This document shows positions 17,280-26,076 of a stretch of 64,000 bases of DNA, piece by piece. The stretch spans positions 103,986 through 167,985 of the forward strand of contig NZ_LR733548.1 in assembly GCF_902506145.1 (NCBI RefSeq). Direction: 5' to 3'. Position 1 is the stretch's first letter; every line of letters starts with the position of its first letter. The stretch is from Burkholderia sp. 8Y. GTDB lineage: Bacteria > Pseudomonadota > Gammaproteobacteria > Burkholderiales > Burkholderiaceae. The position numbers and the translations under genes were made by a program. Below the pieces are notes generated by a model. The model was given only the letters and a program-made list of their open reading frames with translations. It was not told where the DNA came from and did no database searches.

Positions 17280-18344
17280 TTATTCGTTGGTCGTGTTGGC
17301 CTGCAGCATCGTCTCGATTTGATGAAGCAACTCGTCTCGCTTTTCGCGCGACAAGCCTCGCAGCCGCAGTTCCAGCCGGTCTTCTCCATACGATTTCAGA
17401 TCGCCGACCGCCACGCCATCCAACTTGATTTCGAGCCGTTGCGAATAACGTTGCCGGCCGGGCGGCTTCGGCGCGTCTTGGGCGCTGGCGCGTCCCTTGA
17501 CGATGTCCGCGACCTGGCGCGTGCTCAAGTCGTCCGATGTAATCTTGTTGATGAGCCGCAGCGTCGCGTCGCTTCCGCGCGCCGCGTGATAACGCGAAAT
17601 TTGATACGCCATGTTGGAACCGAAACGGTCCGGCCGCGCCACCATCTCCTGCATCACGTTTTCGGGCAGCTTGGCGATGGATAACGCAACGGCGATCGTC
17701 GATTCGTCCAGGCCGAGGTGGTCGGCCAGTTCGCGCTGGCTCTGGAAGTGTTGCTCGTCGAGAAAACGCCGCCAAACGACGGCGTTATCAAAAACCGTCT
17801 GCGAGTCGCGCTGAACGTTGAGGTCGTAGCCGAGCTTGTAGCTTTCGATACCGATCGGCAGGTCGACGACGACCGCCTTGACCGCCTCCTTGTTCGCCTC
17901 CTTGAGCGCCCGCACGCGCCGGCCGCCGTCGCTGACGAAGAACGTCCCCGGATTCTCGTAGTCGGGGATCACGTGGATGGCTTGCTGCTGGCCTTGCTTC
18001 GCGAGATTGACGGCGAGTTCGGCGATCGAAGCCTTCAAATAGAAGTGACGCGGGTTGAACGGGCTCGGTTTGATCGCCTTGAGCGGCAATTCGATGACCT
18101 GCCCCGTCGTGTACCGATTCGCCCGCCGCCATGACCGATACTGCTCGGATTCGTGCGCGGCGGTCGCGTCGGTCTCATTGTCCGCGACGAATGCGCTGGA
18201 ACGGCCGTTCGCTGCGGCCTGCGACACCTGCTGGATGTCGACGATACCGTCGATCGCATTCAGGCGATCGAGCGCGGTCCGTTTCTCACTGCTGGTGGTA
18301 TCGGGGCGGGCTTTGAAGCCCTTTGCGAACTGCGACGGTTTCAT
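17280..18344 (-). CDS. parB: ParB-family partition protein
   Basis: 354 aa. An N-terminal tail of about 95 residues precedes the ParB/Srx CTPase region (about 95-185: PFNPRHFYLKASIAELAVNLAKQGQQQAIHV, SDGGRRVRALKEANKE), in which the usual GERR-type box reads GGRR. A helix-turn-helix follows (SQRELADHLGLDESTIAVALSIAKLP), and then a C-terminal dimerisation region. It is downstream of parA in a two-gene operon, separated by 24 bases that hold a perfect parS-like site. It should load at those palindromes and spread. Confidence 0.92.
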   Translation of the reverse strand: MKPSQFAKGFKARPDTTSSEKRTALDRLNAIDGIVDIQQVSQAAANGRSSAFVADNETDATAAHESEQYRSWRRANRYTTGQVIELPLKAIKPSPFNPRHFYLKASIAELAVNLAKQGQQQAIHVIPDYENPGTFFVSDGGRRVRALKEANKEAVKAVVVDLPIGIESYKLGYDLNVQRDSQTVFDNAVVWRRFLDEQHFQSQRELADHLGLDESTIAVALSIAKLPENVMQEMVARPDRFGSNMAYQISRYHAARGSDATLRLINKITSDDLSTRQVADIVKGRASAQDAPKPPGRQRYSQRLEIKLDGVAVGDLKSYGEDRLELRLRGLSREKRDELLHQIETMLQANTTNE

Positions 18345-18352
18345 TCGGGGTC

Positions 18353-18368
18353 CTTTATGCGCATAAAG
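18353..18368. promoter_or_regulatory. parS-like site 3, between parA and parB
   Basis: Perfect palindrome CTTTATGCGCATAAAG filling most of the parA-parB intergenic gap. Confidence 0.85.
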
Positions 18369-19031
18369 TCAGGCGAGCATACCGAGGATTTCCTCGGCGC
18401 ACGCGCGGATCTCGGCGGCAGCGAGTCGCGAGCCGCGGTCTGTCATTTGCAGCACGGTCTGGCCAAGCGCCATCGCTTGTTTGTAGCATTCGCGCGTCGG
18501 AATCTGCGTTCTAAGTAAGGGAAAACCGAGTTCCTCGAGCGCAACCTTGAGTTCTCGCGTAAGCATCCGCTTCTCCTCAGTTTTGTTGAGCAGAAAGACG
18601 GCGCGCAGATCCTCATTCATGATCTGCGCCTGCTGCACGAGCTTGACGAGCCCAACGCTCGACCAGTAGTCCGCCGGGGACGAAGATGTCGGGATGACCG
18701 CGATACTCGCGGCCAAGAGCACGACGCCCGAGACTTTCTCAGTAATCGACGGCGGGCAGTCGACGACGATGATGTCGTAGTCGTTGATGAACTTCTTGAT
18801 CTCGCGATGAATCTGGCCGCCAGCCTCGGATAGATTTACGACTGGAAACGGGATGCCCGTTGCCTCATCCGACGCGGCGCTAGACCAGTGAATTAGAGTG
18901 TTCTGGCCATCGGCATCGACGACGAGCACGCGTTTCTTCTTCTCATGAAAGGCTGCGCCTAAGTGCATTGCTACTGTGCTTTTGCCGACACCACCCTTCT
19001 GTTGCGTGATCGCTATGATTTCCGCCGCCAC
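18369..19031 (-). CDS. parA: ParA-family partition ATPase
   Basis: 220 aa, a short ParA (type Ib-like size) without an N-terminal DNA-binding domain. The deviant Walker A is KGGVGKST near the N-terminus (ITQQKGGVGKSTVAMHLG), Walker A' is VLVVDADGQNT, and Walker B is IIVVDCPPS. It lacks the helix-turn-helix extension used by type Ia ParA for autorepression, so repression by ParB at the neighbouring parS sites is plausible. First gene of parA-parB; two parS-like sites lie about 100-160 bases upstream. Confidence 0.94.
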   Translation of the reverse strand: MAAEIIAITQQKGGVGKSTVAMHLGAAFHEKKKRVLVVDADGQNTLIHWSSAASDEATGIPFPVVNLSEAGGQIHREIKKFINDYDIIVVDCPPSITEKVSGVVLLAASIAVIPTSSSPADYWSSVGLVKLVQQAQIMNEDLRAVFLLNKTEEKRMLTRELKVALEELGFPLLRTQIPTRECYKQAMALGQTVLQMTDRGSRLAAAEIRACAEEILGMLA

Positions 19032-19129
19032 GTTGGACTCCAGATATGTACGATTGGAATTCTACATAGCGTTAGATATTTTTCCAGTCATATTCGATGG
19101 AAAGGCGCGCGTTGGCCATTCGGACAAGG

Positions 19130-19145
19130 CTTTATGCGCATAAAG
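19130..19145. promoter_or_regulatory. parS-like site 4, upstream of parA
   Basis: Perfect palindrome CTTTATGCGCATAAAG about 100 bases upstream of the parA start; its centre is 43 bp from that of the next site, close to four helical turns. Confidence 0.85.
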
Positions 19146-19172
19146 GTGGCCAGCTCATCTCGGCGCGCCGAT

Positions 19173-19188
19173 CTTTATGCGCATAAAG
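19173..19188. promoter_or_regulatory. parS-like site 5, upstream of parA
   Basis: Perfect palindrome CTTTATGCGCATAAAG, paired with the site at 19130 in the region between parA and the divergent acetyltransferase gene. Confidence 0.85.
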
Positions 19189-19285
19189 CCTCGCCGGTCG
19201 CCAGCCTTCCGCGTGGCTCAAGGTCAACTGCTCAGCACGCAAAATCGCCTATGCTTACCGCTAGCCAAACTCTTGCGGGTTCGCC

Positions 19286-21721
19286 ATGACCGTTCGCAAT
19301 CTCGACATCCTGTTCGCGCCACGGTCAATTGCGGTCGTCGGCGCATCGTCGCGGGCGGGAAGTATCGGAGAGATGGTCTGGCAACGTGTCGCGTCCTCGG
19401 GGTTCGCTGGGCCTATCTGGCCCGTCAACCCGAAGCACACGTCACTAGACGGACAGTCGGTCCTAGCCGACGTCTCCGACCTGCCGGATGCGCCAAGCGT
19501 TGCGATACTGTGCACTCGGCCGGAGACTTGGCCCGATCTGGTCGAACGGCTCGGCAAGCGAGGCACGAAAGCGGTGGTGATCGTCGGTGAAGCGCGTCAT
19601 CGCGACGACGGGACGTCGCCCTCGCCATCAAGCAAGACAACGCGGCCCGATTGGACTGCTCGCACCCTCGCTGCGGCTCGCCCGTTTTTGCTTCGAGTCG
19701 TCGGGCCGGGAAGCCTCGGCGTCGTTTCGCCGACGATCGGCGCCTGTCTAGGCGCGCCAGTCTGCGGAGTGAAGTCGGGCGGCGTTGCATGGGTATCAGC
19801 ATCGAACGCGCTGACGAACGGCGTTCTCGGATGGGCCCGCGCGCGCGGCCTCGGTTTCTCCAGAATCGTTGCGCTCGGCGATGAAGCCGACGTCGACTCC
19901 GGCGACGTCGTCGACTTTCTGGCGAGCGACGCCTCGACCCGTGCGATTCTGCTTGCCATCGAAACAGTCAGCGCAGCGCGCAAGTTCATGTCCGCCGCGC
20001 GTGCGGCGGCACGGAACAAGCCCGTGCTCGTGCTCCGCACCGGCCGCGACGATCCCTTCGATCGTCTCTACGGGGCCGCCTTTCGCCGCGCGGGTCTTGT
20101 GCGCGTCGATTCGCTCGATGACCTTCTGGACGAGATCGAGACGCTCGGCGTCGGGCGCGTCGCCGCGAGCGACGTGGCCACCGTCATCACCAGCGATCGC
20201 GGCGTGGCCGCCCTTGCGAAAGACGCGTTCGGCGCGGCGGGCGACGGCCTTGCGCCTCTGCCACCGGCTGCTCGGGACGCCTTCGCCGCCGTGTTGCCCA
20301 AAGCGCAAGCTGGCAATCCGCTTCTCTTGGGCGACGACGCATCGCCTGCCGATTTCGGCGCCGCGCTCCAGGCACTCGCGCCGTATCGCGACACCGGCAC
20401 GGTGTTCGTCGTGCATGCGCCGACACACAGCGCGCCCGTTTCCGACGTCGCCCGCACGCTCATCGCCGAGCGCCGGTTTGCGTATCGCGGCTTGCTCGCG
20501 TGCTTCTTCGGAGGCGTCGATGCCGCGACGCGCGACGAACTTCACGCGAGCGGGATTCCCGTGCATACGACGCCGCATCGACTGGCGCGCGGGTTCGCAC
20601 GGCTCGTCGACTTCAGGCACGGGCGCGAACTGCTGATGCAAACGCCTGATGGGTTGCCTGCCGACGTTTCAAAGGACATCGATCAGGCGCAGAGCGAAAT
20701 CCGCATCGCGCTTGCGAACGGCATCGCCGAACTGAATGGCGAGCGAGCGGCGCGCGTCCTTGTCCGTTTCGGCATTGCGGTGAAGCCAGGTCCGAGCGAT
20801 GCCACCTCCACCGACGCAGTCGAAATTCAGACGCGCCTTTTAAACCATCGCGTATTCGGACCGGTGTTCGAGTTTCGGGCGGAAGGCGCGCTCGGGCTGG
20901 CCGATGCACTTCATGAGTTCGCGCTGCCGCCGCTGAACCCGGTGCTGGCTCGCGATCTGATCATGCGCTCGCCGCGTTCGCGCGAACTGCCGGGCGAAAT
21001 GATGCTGATCGCGCTGACGGCGTTATCGCAGCTCGTTTGCTATATCGACGAGATCGTTGCGTTGCGACTGACGTTGCGAGTCACGCGCGACTCCGTCTCG
21101 GTACACGAGCCGCAGCTGACGTTGGGCGCGCACCGCAAGCCGCTCGCGATCGTGCCGTATCCGCGAGCGATGGAGGAAACGCTCGACTGGCGCGGCATGC
21201 GGATCACGGTGCGGCCGATCCGACCGGAAGACGAAGACGCGCATCGCGCCTTCGTTGCCGCGAACACCGTGGAAGATTTGCGACTGCGTTTCTTCGGCGC
21301 GGTGCGCAGCTTCGATCATTCGCAACTCGCGCGAATGACGCAGATCGATTACGACCGCGAGATGGCGCTGATCGTGACGCGCTCGAAAGAGGACGGCGCG
21401 TCCGAGACACTCGCGGTGGCGCGCGCCATCGCCGATCCGGACAACGAGACGGCCGAGTTCGCGCTTGCCGCGCGTTCGGACATGAAAGGACAGGGCTTGG
21501 GATCGCTGCTACTCACGCGAATCATCGACTACGAAAAGAAGCGCGGCACACGATGGATGATCGGCGAAGCGTTGCGCGAGAACGCGGGCATGGTCGCGCT
21601 GGCGCGCAAGCTTGGGTTCGAGTTGACGCGCACGGAGGACCCCGGCGTCGTCGGTTTCAGGATGCGGCTTGGCGGTTCGCCCGCGCAGCCGCAGTCCGCC
21701 CCGCACGCCCCCGGCAATTAA
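19286..21721 (+). CDS. Pat-like protein: acyl-CoA synthetase (NDP-forming)-like plus GNAT acetyltransferase
   Basis: 811 aa. The CoA-binding Rossmann domain (about 1-135) starts LDILFAPRSIAVVGAS; two succinyl-CoA-ligase-like domains follow to about 460, then a reduced ATP-grasp-like segment (about 470-625), then a GNAT acetyltransferase (about 633-795: RITVRPIRPEDEDAHRAF, RSDMKGQGLGSLLLTRI, ARKLGFELTR). This is the layout of Pat/YfiQ enzymes that acetylate and inactivate acetyl-CoA synthetase and other proteins. It is shorter than the roughly 885 aa of classical Pat, with the loss in the ATP-grasp part. ATG 19286 aligns with the family start. The downstream gene converges with a 4-base overlap. 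Confidence 0.82.
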   Translation: MTVRNLDILFAPRSIAVVGASSRAGSIGEMVWQRVASSGFAGPIWPVNPKHTSLDGQSVLADVSDLPDAPSVAILCTRPETWPDLVERLGKRGTKAVVIVGEARHRDDGTSPSPSSKTTRPDWTARTLAAARPFLLRVVGPGSLGVVSPTIGACLGAPVCGVKSGGVAWVSASNALTNGVLGWARARGLGFSRIVALGDEADVDSGDVVDFLASDASTRAILLAIETVSAARKFMSAARAAARNKPVLVLRTGRDDPFDRLYGAAFRRAGLVRVDSLDDLLDEIETLGVGRVAASDVATVITSDRGVAALAKDAFGAAGDGLAPLPPAARDAFAAVLPKAQAGNPLLLGDDASPADFGAALQALAPYRDTGTVFVVHAPTHSAPVSDVARTLIAERRFAYRGLLACFFGGVDAATRDELHASGIPVHTTPHRLARGFARLVDFRHGRELLMQTPDGLPADVSKDIDQAQSEIRIALANGIAELNGERAARVLVRFGIAVKPGPSDATSTDAVEIQTRLLNHRVFGPVFEFRAEGALGLADALHEFALPPLNPVLARDLIMRSPRSRELPGEMMLIALTALSQLVCYIDEIVALRLTLRVTRDSVSVHEPQLTLGAHRKPLAIVPYPRAMEETLDWRGMRITVRPIRPEDEDAHRAFVAANTVEDLRLRFFGAVRSFDHSQLARMTQIDYDREMALIVTRSKEDGASETLAVARAIADPDNETAEFALAARSDMKGQGLGSLLLTRIIDYEKKRGTRWMIGEALRENAGMVALARKLGFELTRTEDPGVVGFRMRLGGSPAQPQSAPHAPGN

Positions 21722-22263
21722 GCGGCGAGTTTTGACAGCGCGTCGTCGATCTGTTCGCGCGACAGCGAAAGCTCATTCAGCAATGCTTCGGGATACGAAA
21801 GGCCGGTTTCGCGTTCCAGCCGCGCGATGGTGAGCGCGCAGCGTGCGGCGTCCTTGGGCGTCGCGATGAACGTCTTCACCGAATGTCCCGCAGTGAACGC
21901 CTCGAAAAGCGGCGCGCGAATCTCGTCGGGCAACGCACGCGAGGTCCATTGGTACGGCTTGCCGTTGTACGTCAACTGCGGCGGAAGCGTGCGCTCCTTC
22001 TTGGCGGCGGGAATGAGGCCGTAAGTGCGCGCCGCCTCGCCGATCTGCTCGGGCGAGAAGAGTTCGTCCGGGCTGATGTCGAATTGCGCGATATACGCTT
22101 CGATCGCCTGCATCGCGGCGGCGCGATCGTCGCGTTTTTTCTGCGCACGGGCGACGATATCGCGCAGTTCGTCGGCCTCTTCCGCCGTGATGGTGAAGCT
22201 CGCTTGCTTTTGCTGAAGCTCGGAAAAACGCTGGAATTCGGAATCGGAAAGAAGTTTCGCCAT
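21718..22263 (-). CDS. H-NS-like nucleoid protein (tentative)
   Basis: 181 aa. The N-terminal half is a charged helical region (residues 1-65, likely coiled-coil oligomerisation), then IAQFDISPDELF and a segment LPPQLTYNGKPYQWTSRALPDEI that resembles the C-terminal DNA-binding motif of Burkholderia H-NS proteins, although the usual Trp-Ser-Gly-Arg-Gly-Arg core is altered. A further helical tail with AGHSVKTFIA follows. The assignment is uncertain; at minimum it is a small cytoplasmic helical protein. Its stop overlaps that of the convergent acetyltransferase gene by 4 bases. Confidence 0.5.
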   Translation of the reverse strand: MAKLLSDSEFQRFSELQQKQASFTITAEEADELRDIVARAQKKRDDRAAAMQAIEAYIAQFDISPDELFSPEQIGEAARTYGLIPAAKKERTLPPQLTYNGKPYQWTSRALPDEIRAPLFEAFTAGHSVKTFIATPKDAARCALTIARLERETGLSYPEALLNELSLSREQIDDALSKLAA

Positions 22264-22351
22264 GGATGATGCGTCGAGGTGTGCACGGCGGCTCGCAATC
22301 GGCTGCCGCTATTTCGAGAGGGTCGCCATTCTAACGTGATCCGTGCGCGGC

Positions 22352-23152
22352 TCAGTCGCGCGACATCGAAAGCGCAACGGCGGCATCTTTCAGGAGCGCG
22401 GTGACGTCTTCGACGGACGGCGCCACGTACTCGTCGATCCGCCGCATGTAGGGACACGTCAACGCGGCGATCGCCTGTCCGGACGGACCCAGCAGAGGAA
22501 ACGTCACGTCGATGATGCCGAAAGATTGCTGACTGTCTTTCCTGGAAAATCCCGCTTCGCGGATCTGCTGGTAATCAACGTCGAGCACTGCGCGGTCCAT
22601 CGGCAACTCGCCTTTGACCTTCGTGTGCTCGGCCAGCATGTGCTCGCGCTGTTCGTCGGTCTGGAAGGCCAGTATCACGCGGCCCGATCCGGTGTCGATC
22701 AGCCCGACGCGCGAGCCGAGCCGCACGGAAATGCCCCAGGCGCCCGGCCCGTCGACTTGCGCAATGACGAGCAGATTGCCGCGATCGTAGACGGCGAGAT
22801 GCACCGACTGCTCCGCCGCTTCGGCGAAACGCTGCATGACGGGCAGCGCCTCCGCGATCAGACGATTCGTCGGCGGATGACGGTGCGCGAGCGCGTACAG
22901 CTTGAGACTCAACGAATAGCGGTCGCCCTCGGGCGAGCGCACGACGTACTGCCGCGCAACGAGCCGCTCCAGCATGCGATACATCTCGCTCGCGTTGCGG
23001 CCGAGCAGTTTCGTGATTTCGGCGCGCGTCAGTCCCGACTTCTGCTCGGCAAGCAATTCAAGGATGTCGAGTCCTTTGTCGAGGGCGGGTGCGCGGTATC
23101 GGTCTGCATCGTTGTCTTCTGCGTCCACGGCGATTGGCGTCTGTCGGTTCAT
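22352..23152 (-). CDS. IclR-family transcriptional regulator
   Basis: 266 aa. The winged helix (about residues 23-85: ALDKGLDILELLAEQKSGLTRAEITKLLGRNASEMYRMLERLVAR) and C-terminal IclR effector domain (SVHLAVYDRGNLLVIAQVDGPGAWG, GSRVGLIDTGSGRVILAF) are clear. Start at 23152 (MNRQTPIAVDAED) is preferred over one 16 codons upstream. It is divergent from the sugar-degradation genes, with an inverted repeat at 23257 in the shared region, so it most likely controls them. Confidence 0.88.
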   Translation of the reverse strand: MNRQTPIAVDAEDNDADRYRAPALDKGLDILELLAEQKSGLTRAEITKLLGRNASEMYRMLERLVARQYVVRSPEGDRYSLSLKLYALAHRHPPTNRLIAEALPVMQRFAEAAEQSVHLAVYDRGNLLVIAQVDGPGAWGISVRLGSRVGLIDTGSGRVILAFQTDEQREHMLAEHTKVKGELPMDRAVLDVDYQQIREAGFSRKDSQQSFGIIDVTFPLLGPSGQAIAALTCPYMRRIDEYVAPSVEDVTALLKDAAVALSMSRD

Positions 23153-23256
23153 GGGTCGGCCTGCATTCGAGCGTCGGGTCGGTGTGATCAGGGAATACAC
23201 CGACCGTCCGATGCTGCGCCATCCTTGACTTGGTTTTGTGCGTCTATGAATAATAC

Positions 23257-23274
23257 GTTCATTAATGAATGAAC
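23257..23274. promoter_or_regulatory. Probable IclR operator
   Basis: GTTCATTAATGAATGAAC has 7-bp inverted arms GTTCATT/AATGAAC separated by 4 bases, in the divergent promoter region of the IclR gene and the L-fucose-type catabolic operon. IclR proteins often bind short palindromes of this size. Confidence 0.6.
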
Positions 23275-23345
23275 GGCCACACCGTGCAGTACGTCAGGTA
23301 ACGGCTTTGTCCGCAGCGAACGCATCAACTGACCGAGGCTTGCAA

Positions 23346-24392
23346 ATGACCGCTGAGAAGCAGGACGTCTTACGCCGCCGCAACATTGCGAACACCTCGG
23401 TGGATGTAACGGCGCTGTCGCTCGGCACCGCGCCGCTCGGCGGCCTGTATCACGAACTCACGGAAGACGAAGCGCGCGCCACGGTCGATGCCGCGTGGCA
23501 AGCAGGCATCCGCTTTTTCGACACCGCGCCGCATTACGGCCACACGAAGGCCGAGCATCGTCTGGGCGATGCGCTGCGCAGATATCCGCGCAAGGACTTC
23601 GTGCTGTCCACCAAGGTCGGCCGCCGCTTTGTGCCGCGGACCACGCCCGATGACGGCAGCGAGGGCTGGGCAAATCCGCTGCCGTTTCAGGCGATCTACG
23701 ACTACACCTACGACGGCATCCTTCGGTCGTTCGAAGACAGCCAGCAGCGGCTCGGCATGATCGATATCGATATCGTGCTCATCCACGATATCGGGCGATA
23801 CACGCACGGCGAGAATAACGCGCGCTATTGGCGGCAACTGACGGACGAGGGCGGCTTTCGCGCGCTGGATGAATTGAAGCAATCGCGCGGCGTCAAGGCG
23901 GTCGGGCTCGGCGTCAACGAGGGCGCGGCTGTGATGGAAGCGATGGCCGAATACGACGTCGACTGCGCGTTGCTTGCCGGGCGCTACACGCTGCTTGAAC
24001 AGCAAACGCTCGACGACCTGCTGCCCGAGTGCGAGAAACGCGGCGTCAGCATCCTGCTAGGCGGCGCGTTCAATTCGGGCATTCTGGCGCGCGGTCTGGA
24101 TTCGAACGCGCACGGCGATCTCAAGTTCAACTACGGCGACGCGCCGAGAGAAATCGTCGAACGCGTCGGCAAACTGGAACGTGTCTGTCGCGATTTCGGC
24201 GTGGCGCTGTCGAGCGCGGCCCTCCAGTTTCCTTATGCGCATAAAGTCGTGGCGACCGTCCTGATGGGCGCGCGGACGCCGGACGAAGTGCGTGAGAACG
24301 CCGCTTCCTTTGCGACGCCGATTCCACCCGCGCTGTGGGATGCGCTGCGCGCCGAAGGCTTGCTTCACCCGAACGCGCCGGTGCCACGATGA
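23346..24392 (+). CDS. Aldo/keto reductase, L-fucose (D-threo-aldose) 1-dehydrogenase type
   Basis: 348 aa (beta/alpha)8 oxidoreductase. The catalytic-Tyr segment FDTAPHYGHTKAEHRLGDAL and GTAPLGGLYHELTEDEA match D-threo-aldose dehydrogenases, which oxidise L-fucose or D-arabinose to the 1,5-lactone with NAD(P)+. Start ATG 23346 follows GAGG and skips an unrelated upstream extension. It is the first gene of a run aldose dehydrogenase - lactonase - SDR - FAH hydrolase, and overlaps the next gene by 4 bases. A parS-like palindrome with one mismatch lies inside the coding region. Confidence 0.85.
   Translation: MTAEKQDVLRRRNIANTSVDVTALSLGTAPLGGLYHELTEDEARATVDAAWQAGIRFFDTAPHYGHTKAEHRLGDALRRYPRKDFVLSTKVGRRFVPRTTPDDGSEGWANPLPFQAIYDYTYDGILRSFEDSQQRLGMIDIDIVLIHDIGRYTHGENNARYWRQLTDEGGFRALDELKQSRGVKAVGLGVNEGAAVMEAMAEYDVDCALLAGRYTLLEQQTLDDLLPECEKRGVSILLGGAFNSGILARGLDSNAHGDLKFNYGDAPREIVERVGKLERVCRDFGVALSSAALQFPYAHKVVATVLMGARTPDEVRENAASFATPIPPALWDALRAEGLLHPNAPVPR
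24231..24246. promoter_or_regulatory. parS-like site 6, inside a coding region (one mismatch)
   Basis: CCTTATGCGCATAAAG, differing from the perfect site at one base, within the aldo/keto reductase gene. Codons for PYAHK encode part of it, so it could be chance, but it matches 15 of 16 bases and lies 5 kb from parA. Confidence 0.5.
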
Positions 24393-25234
24393 TCGCTGAC
24401 GAAACGATCGACGCGCATCAGCACTACTGGGATCCGGCACGCGGCGATTATGGCTGGCTCACGCCCGAGCTTCAGCCGCTCTATCGCGTATTCGGACCGA
24501 ACGACCTTGCCCCGCTGCTTGAGGCAACCGGCGTGCGTCGCACGGTCGTCGTTCAGGCTGCGCCGACTGTCGATGAAACGCGCTATCTGCTCGCGTTGGC
24601 CCGCGACAATCAATTGATCGCGGGCGTCGTCGGCTGGGTTCCGCTCGATTCCGACGGCGCGTTGGACATCATCGACGAATTCGCCCGCGAGCCGAAGTTC
24701 AAAGGCGTGCGCCCGATGCTTCAGGATTTGCCCGACGATACGTGGATCGCGCACGCGCCTCGCGATGAGGCAGTACAGCGTCTGATCGACCTCGATCTCG
24801 CCTTCGACGCGCTCGTCCTCGCGCGCCATGTGCCGTCGCTGATCGAGTTCGCGCGGCGATATCCGAAGCTGCGGATCGTCGTGGATCACGGCGCCAAACC
24901 GCCGATTCGCGATGGCATCGACGCTGGCTGGCAGCCTTGGGCCGATGGCATCGCGCGACTCGCTGCGCTGCCGCAGCTTCATTGCAAGCTCTCCGGCCTC
25001 GTCACCGAGGCCGCGCCGAACTGGACCGATGCCACGCTGCAACCGTACATCGCGCATTTAATCGAGCAATTCGGCGCGGAACGTCTGATGTGGGGCAGCG
25101 ATTGGCCGGTGCTGAATCTCAACGGCGGCTACACTGAATGGCACGCTGCCGCCACGCGCCTGACCGCACATCTCGAAAAAGCCGGGCAAGCCGCGATTTT
25201 CGGCGCAAACGCCCGCGCGTTCTACCGTCTCTGA
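24389..25234 (+). CDS. Amidohydrolase-family lactonase (L-fuconolactonase type)
   Basis: 281 aa. It has the amidohydrolase_2 fold with the metal-binding start IDAHQHYWDP, a central VDHGAKPP, and the C-terminal WGSDWPV with the conserved Asp. This matches L-fucono-1,5-lactonases and related 2-pyrone-4,6-dicarboxylate-type hydrolases, which open the lactone made by the preceding dehydrogenase. ATG 24389 overlaps the previous stop (ATGA), indicating translational coupling. Confidence 0.85.
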   Translation: MIADETIDAHQHYWDPARGDYGWLTPELQPLYRVFGPNDLAPLLEATGVRRTVVVQAAPTVDETRYLLALARDNQLIAGVVGWVPLDSDGALDIIDEFAREPKFKGVRPMLQDLPDDTWIAHAPRDEAVQRLIDLDLAFDALVLARHVPSLIEFARRYPKLRIVVDHGAKPPIRDGIDAGWQPWADGIARLAALPQLHCKLSGLVTEAAPNWTDATLQPYIAHLIEQFGAERLMWGSDWPVLNLNGGYTEWHAAATRLTAHLEKAGQAAIFGANARAFYRL

Positions 25235-25286
25235 CGCGCGCCATATACCCGGCATGTCTCAAAATTAACCTGGACTGGAGCAGTGG

Positions 25287-26030
25287 ATGGTACAAAGACT
25301 GGCAGGCAAGACCGCGCTGATCACGGCGGCGGGACAGGGCATTGGGCTCGCGACGGCCGAAATGTTCGCGGCTGAAGGGGCGCGCGTGATCGCGACCGAC
25401 ATCCGCATCGAATCGCTCGAAGGCAAACCGTTCGAGGCGCGCAAGCTCGACGTTCTCGACGCGCAGGCCATCAGCGATCTCGCGAAGGAGGTCGGCGCAA
25501 TCGACGTGCTGTTCAACTGCGCGGGCTATGTGCACCCCGGTTCGATTCTCGAAGCAACCGAAGCCGACTGGGACTTCGCCTTCGACCTGAATGCCAAGGC
25601 CATGTATCGCACGATTCGCGCGTTCCTGCCCGCGATGCTGGAAAAGGGCGGCGGCTCGATCATCAACATGTCGTCGGCGGCGTCGAGCGTGAAGGGCGTG
25701 CCGAACCGCTTCGTGTACGGCGCGTCGAAGGCGGCGGTCATCGGCTTGACCAAGTCGGTCGCGGCGGATTTCGTCACGCGCGGCATCCGCTGCAACGCGA
25801 TCTGCCCCGGCACGGTGGAGTCGCCTTCTCTTGCGGAGCGCATCGCGGAGCAGGCGCAGGCGCAAGGCGCGACCGTCGAGCAGGTGCAGGCGGCGTTCGT
25901 CGCGCGTCAGCCGATGGGGCGCGTCGGCCGCGCGAGCGAGATCGCGGCGCTCGCGCTGTATCTCGGCTCCGATGAGTCGTCGTTCACGACGGGTCAGATT
26001 CATGTCATCGATGGCGGCTGGTCCAACTGA
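25287..26030 (+). CDS. SDR oxidoreductase, 2-keto-3-deoxy-L-fuconate dehydrogenase type
   Basis: 247-aa short-chain dehydrogenase. The NAD-binding TAAGQGIGLATAE is followed by TDIRIESLEGKPFEARKLDVLD, the NCAG motif, the catalytic Ser in SSAAS, YGASK with Tyr/Lys, and CPGTVESPSL. The TDIR turn and overall sequence resemble DHRS6/2-keto-3-deoxy-L-fuconate dehydrogenase, which makes 2,4-diketo-3-deoxy-L-fuconate. Position in the operon supports this. The start codon at 25287 gives MVQRLAGKTALIT. Confidence 0.85.
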   Translation: MVQRLAGKTALITAAGQGIGLATAEMFAAEGARVIATDIRIESLEGKPFEARKLDVLDAQAISDLAKEVGAIDVLFNCAGYVHPGSILEATEADWDFAFDLNAKAMYRTIRAFLPAMLEKGGGSIINMSSAASSVKGVPNRFVYGASKAAVIGLTKSVAADFVTRGIRCNAICPGTVESPSLAERIAEQAQAQGATVEQVQAAFVARQPMGRVGRASEIAALALYLGSDESSFTTGQIHVIDGGWSN

Positions 26031-26076
26031 CCGTCCGCCACTTCTCAACTTTCGGAAACCACGAGGATCACACCAG

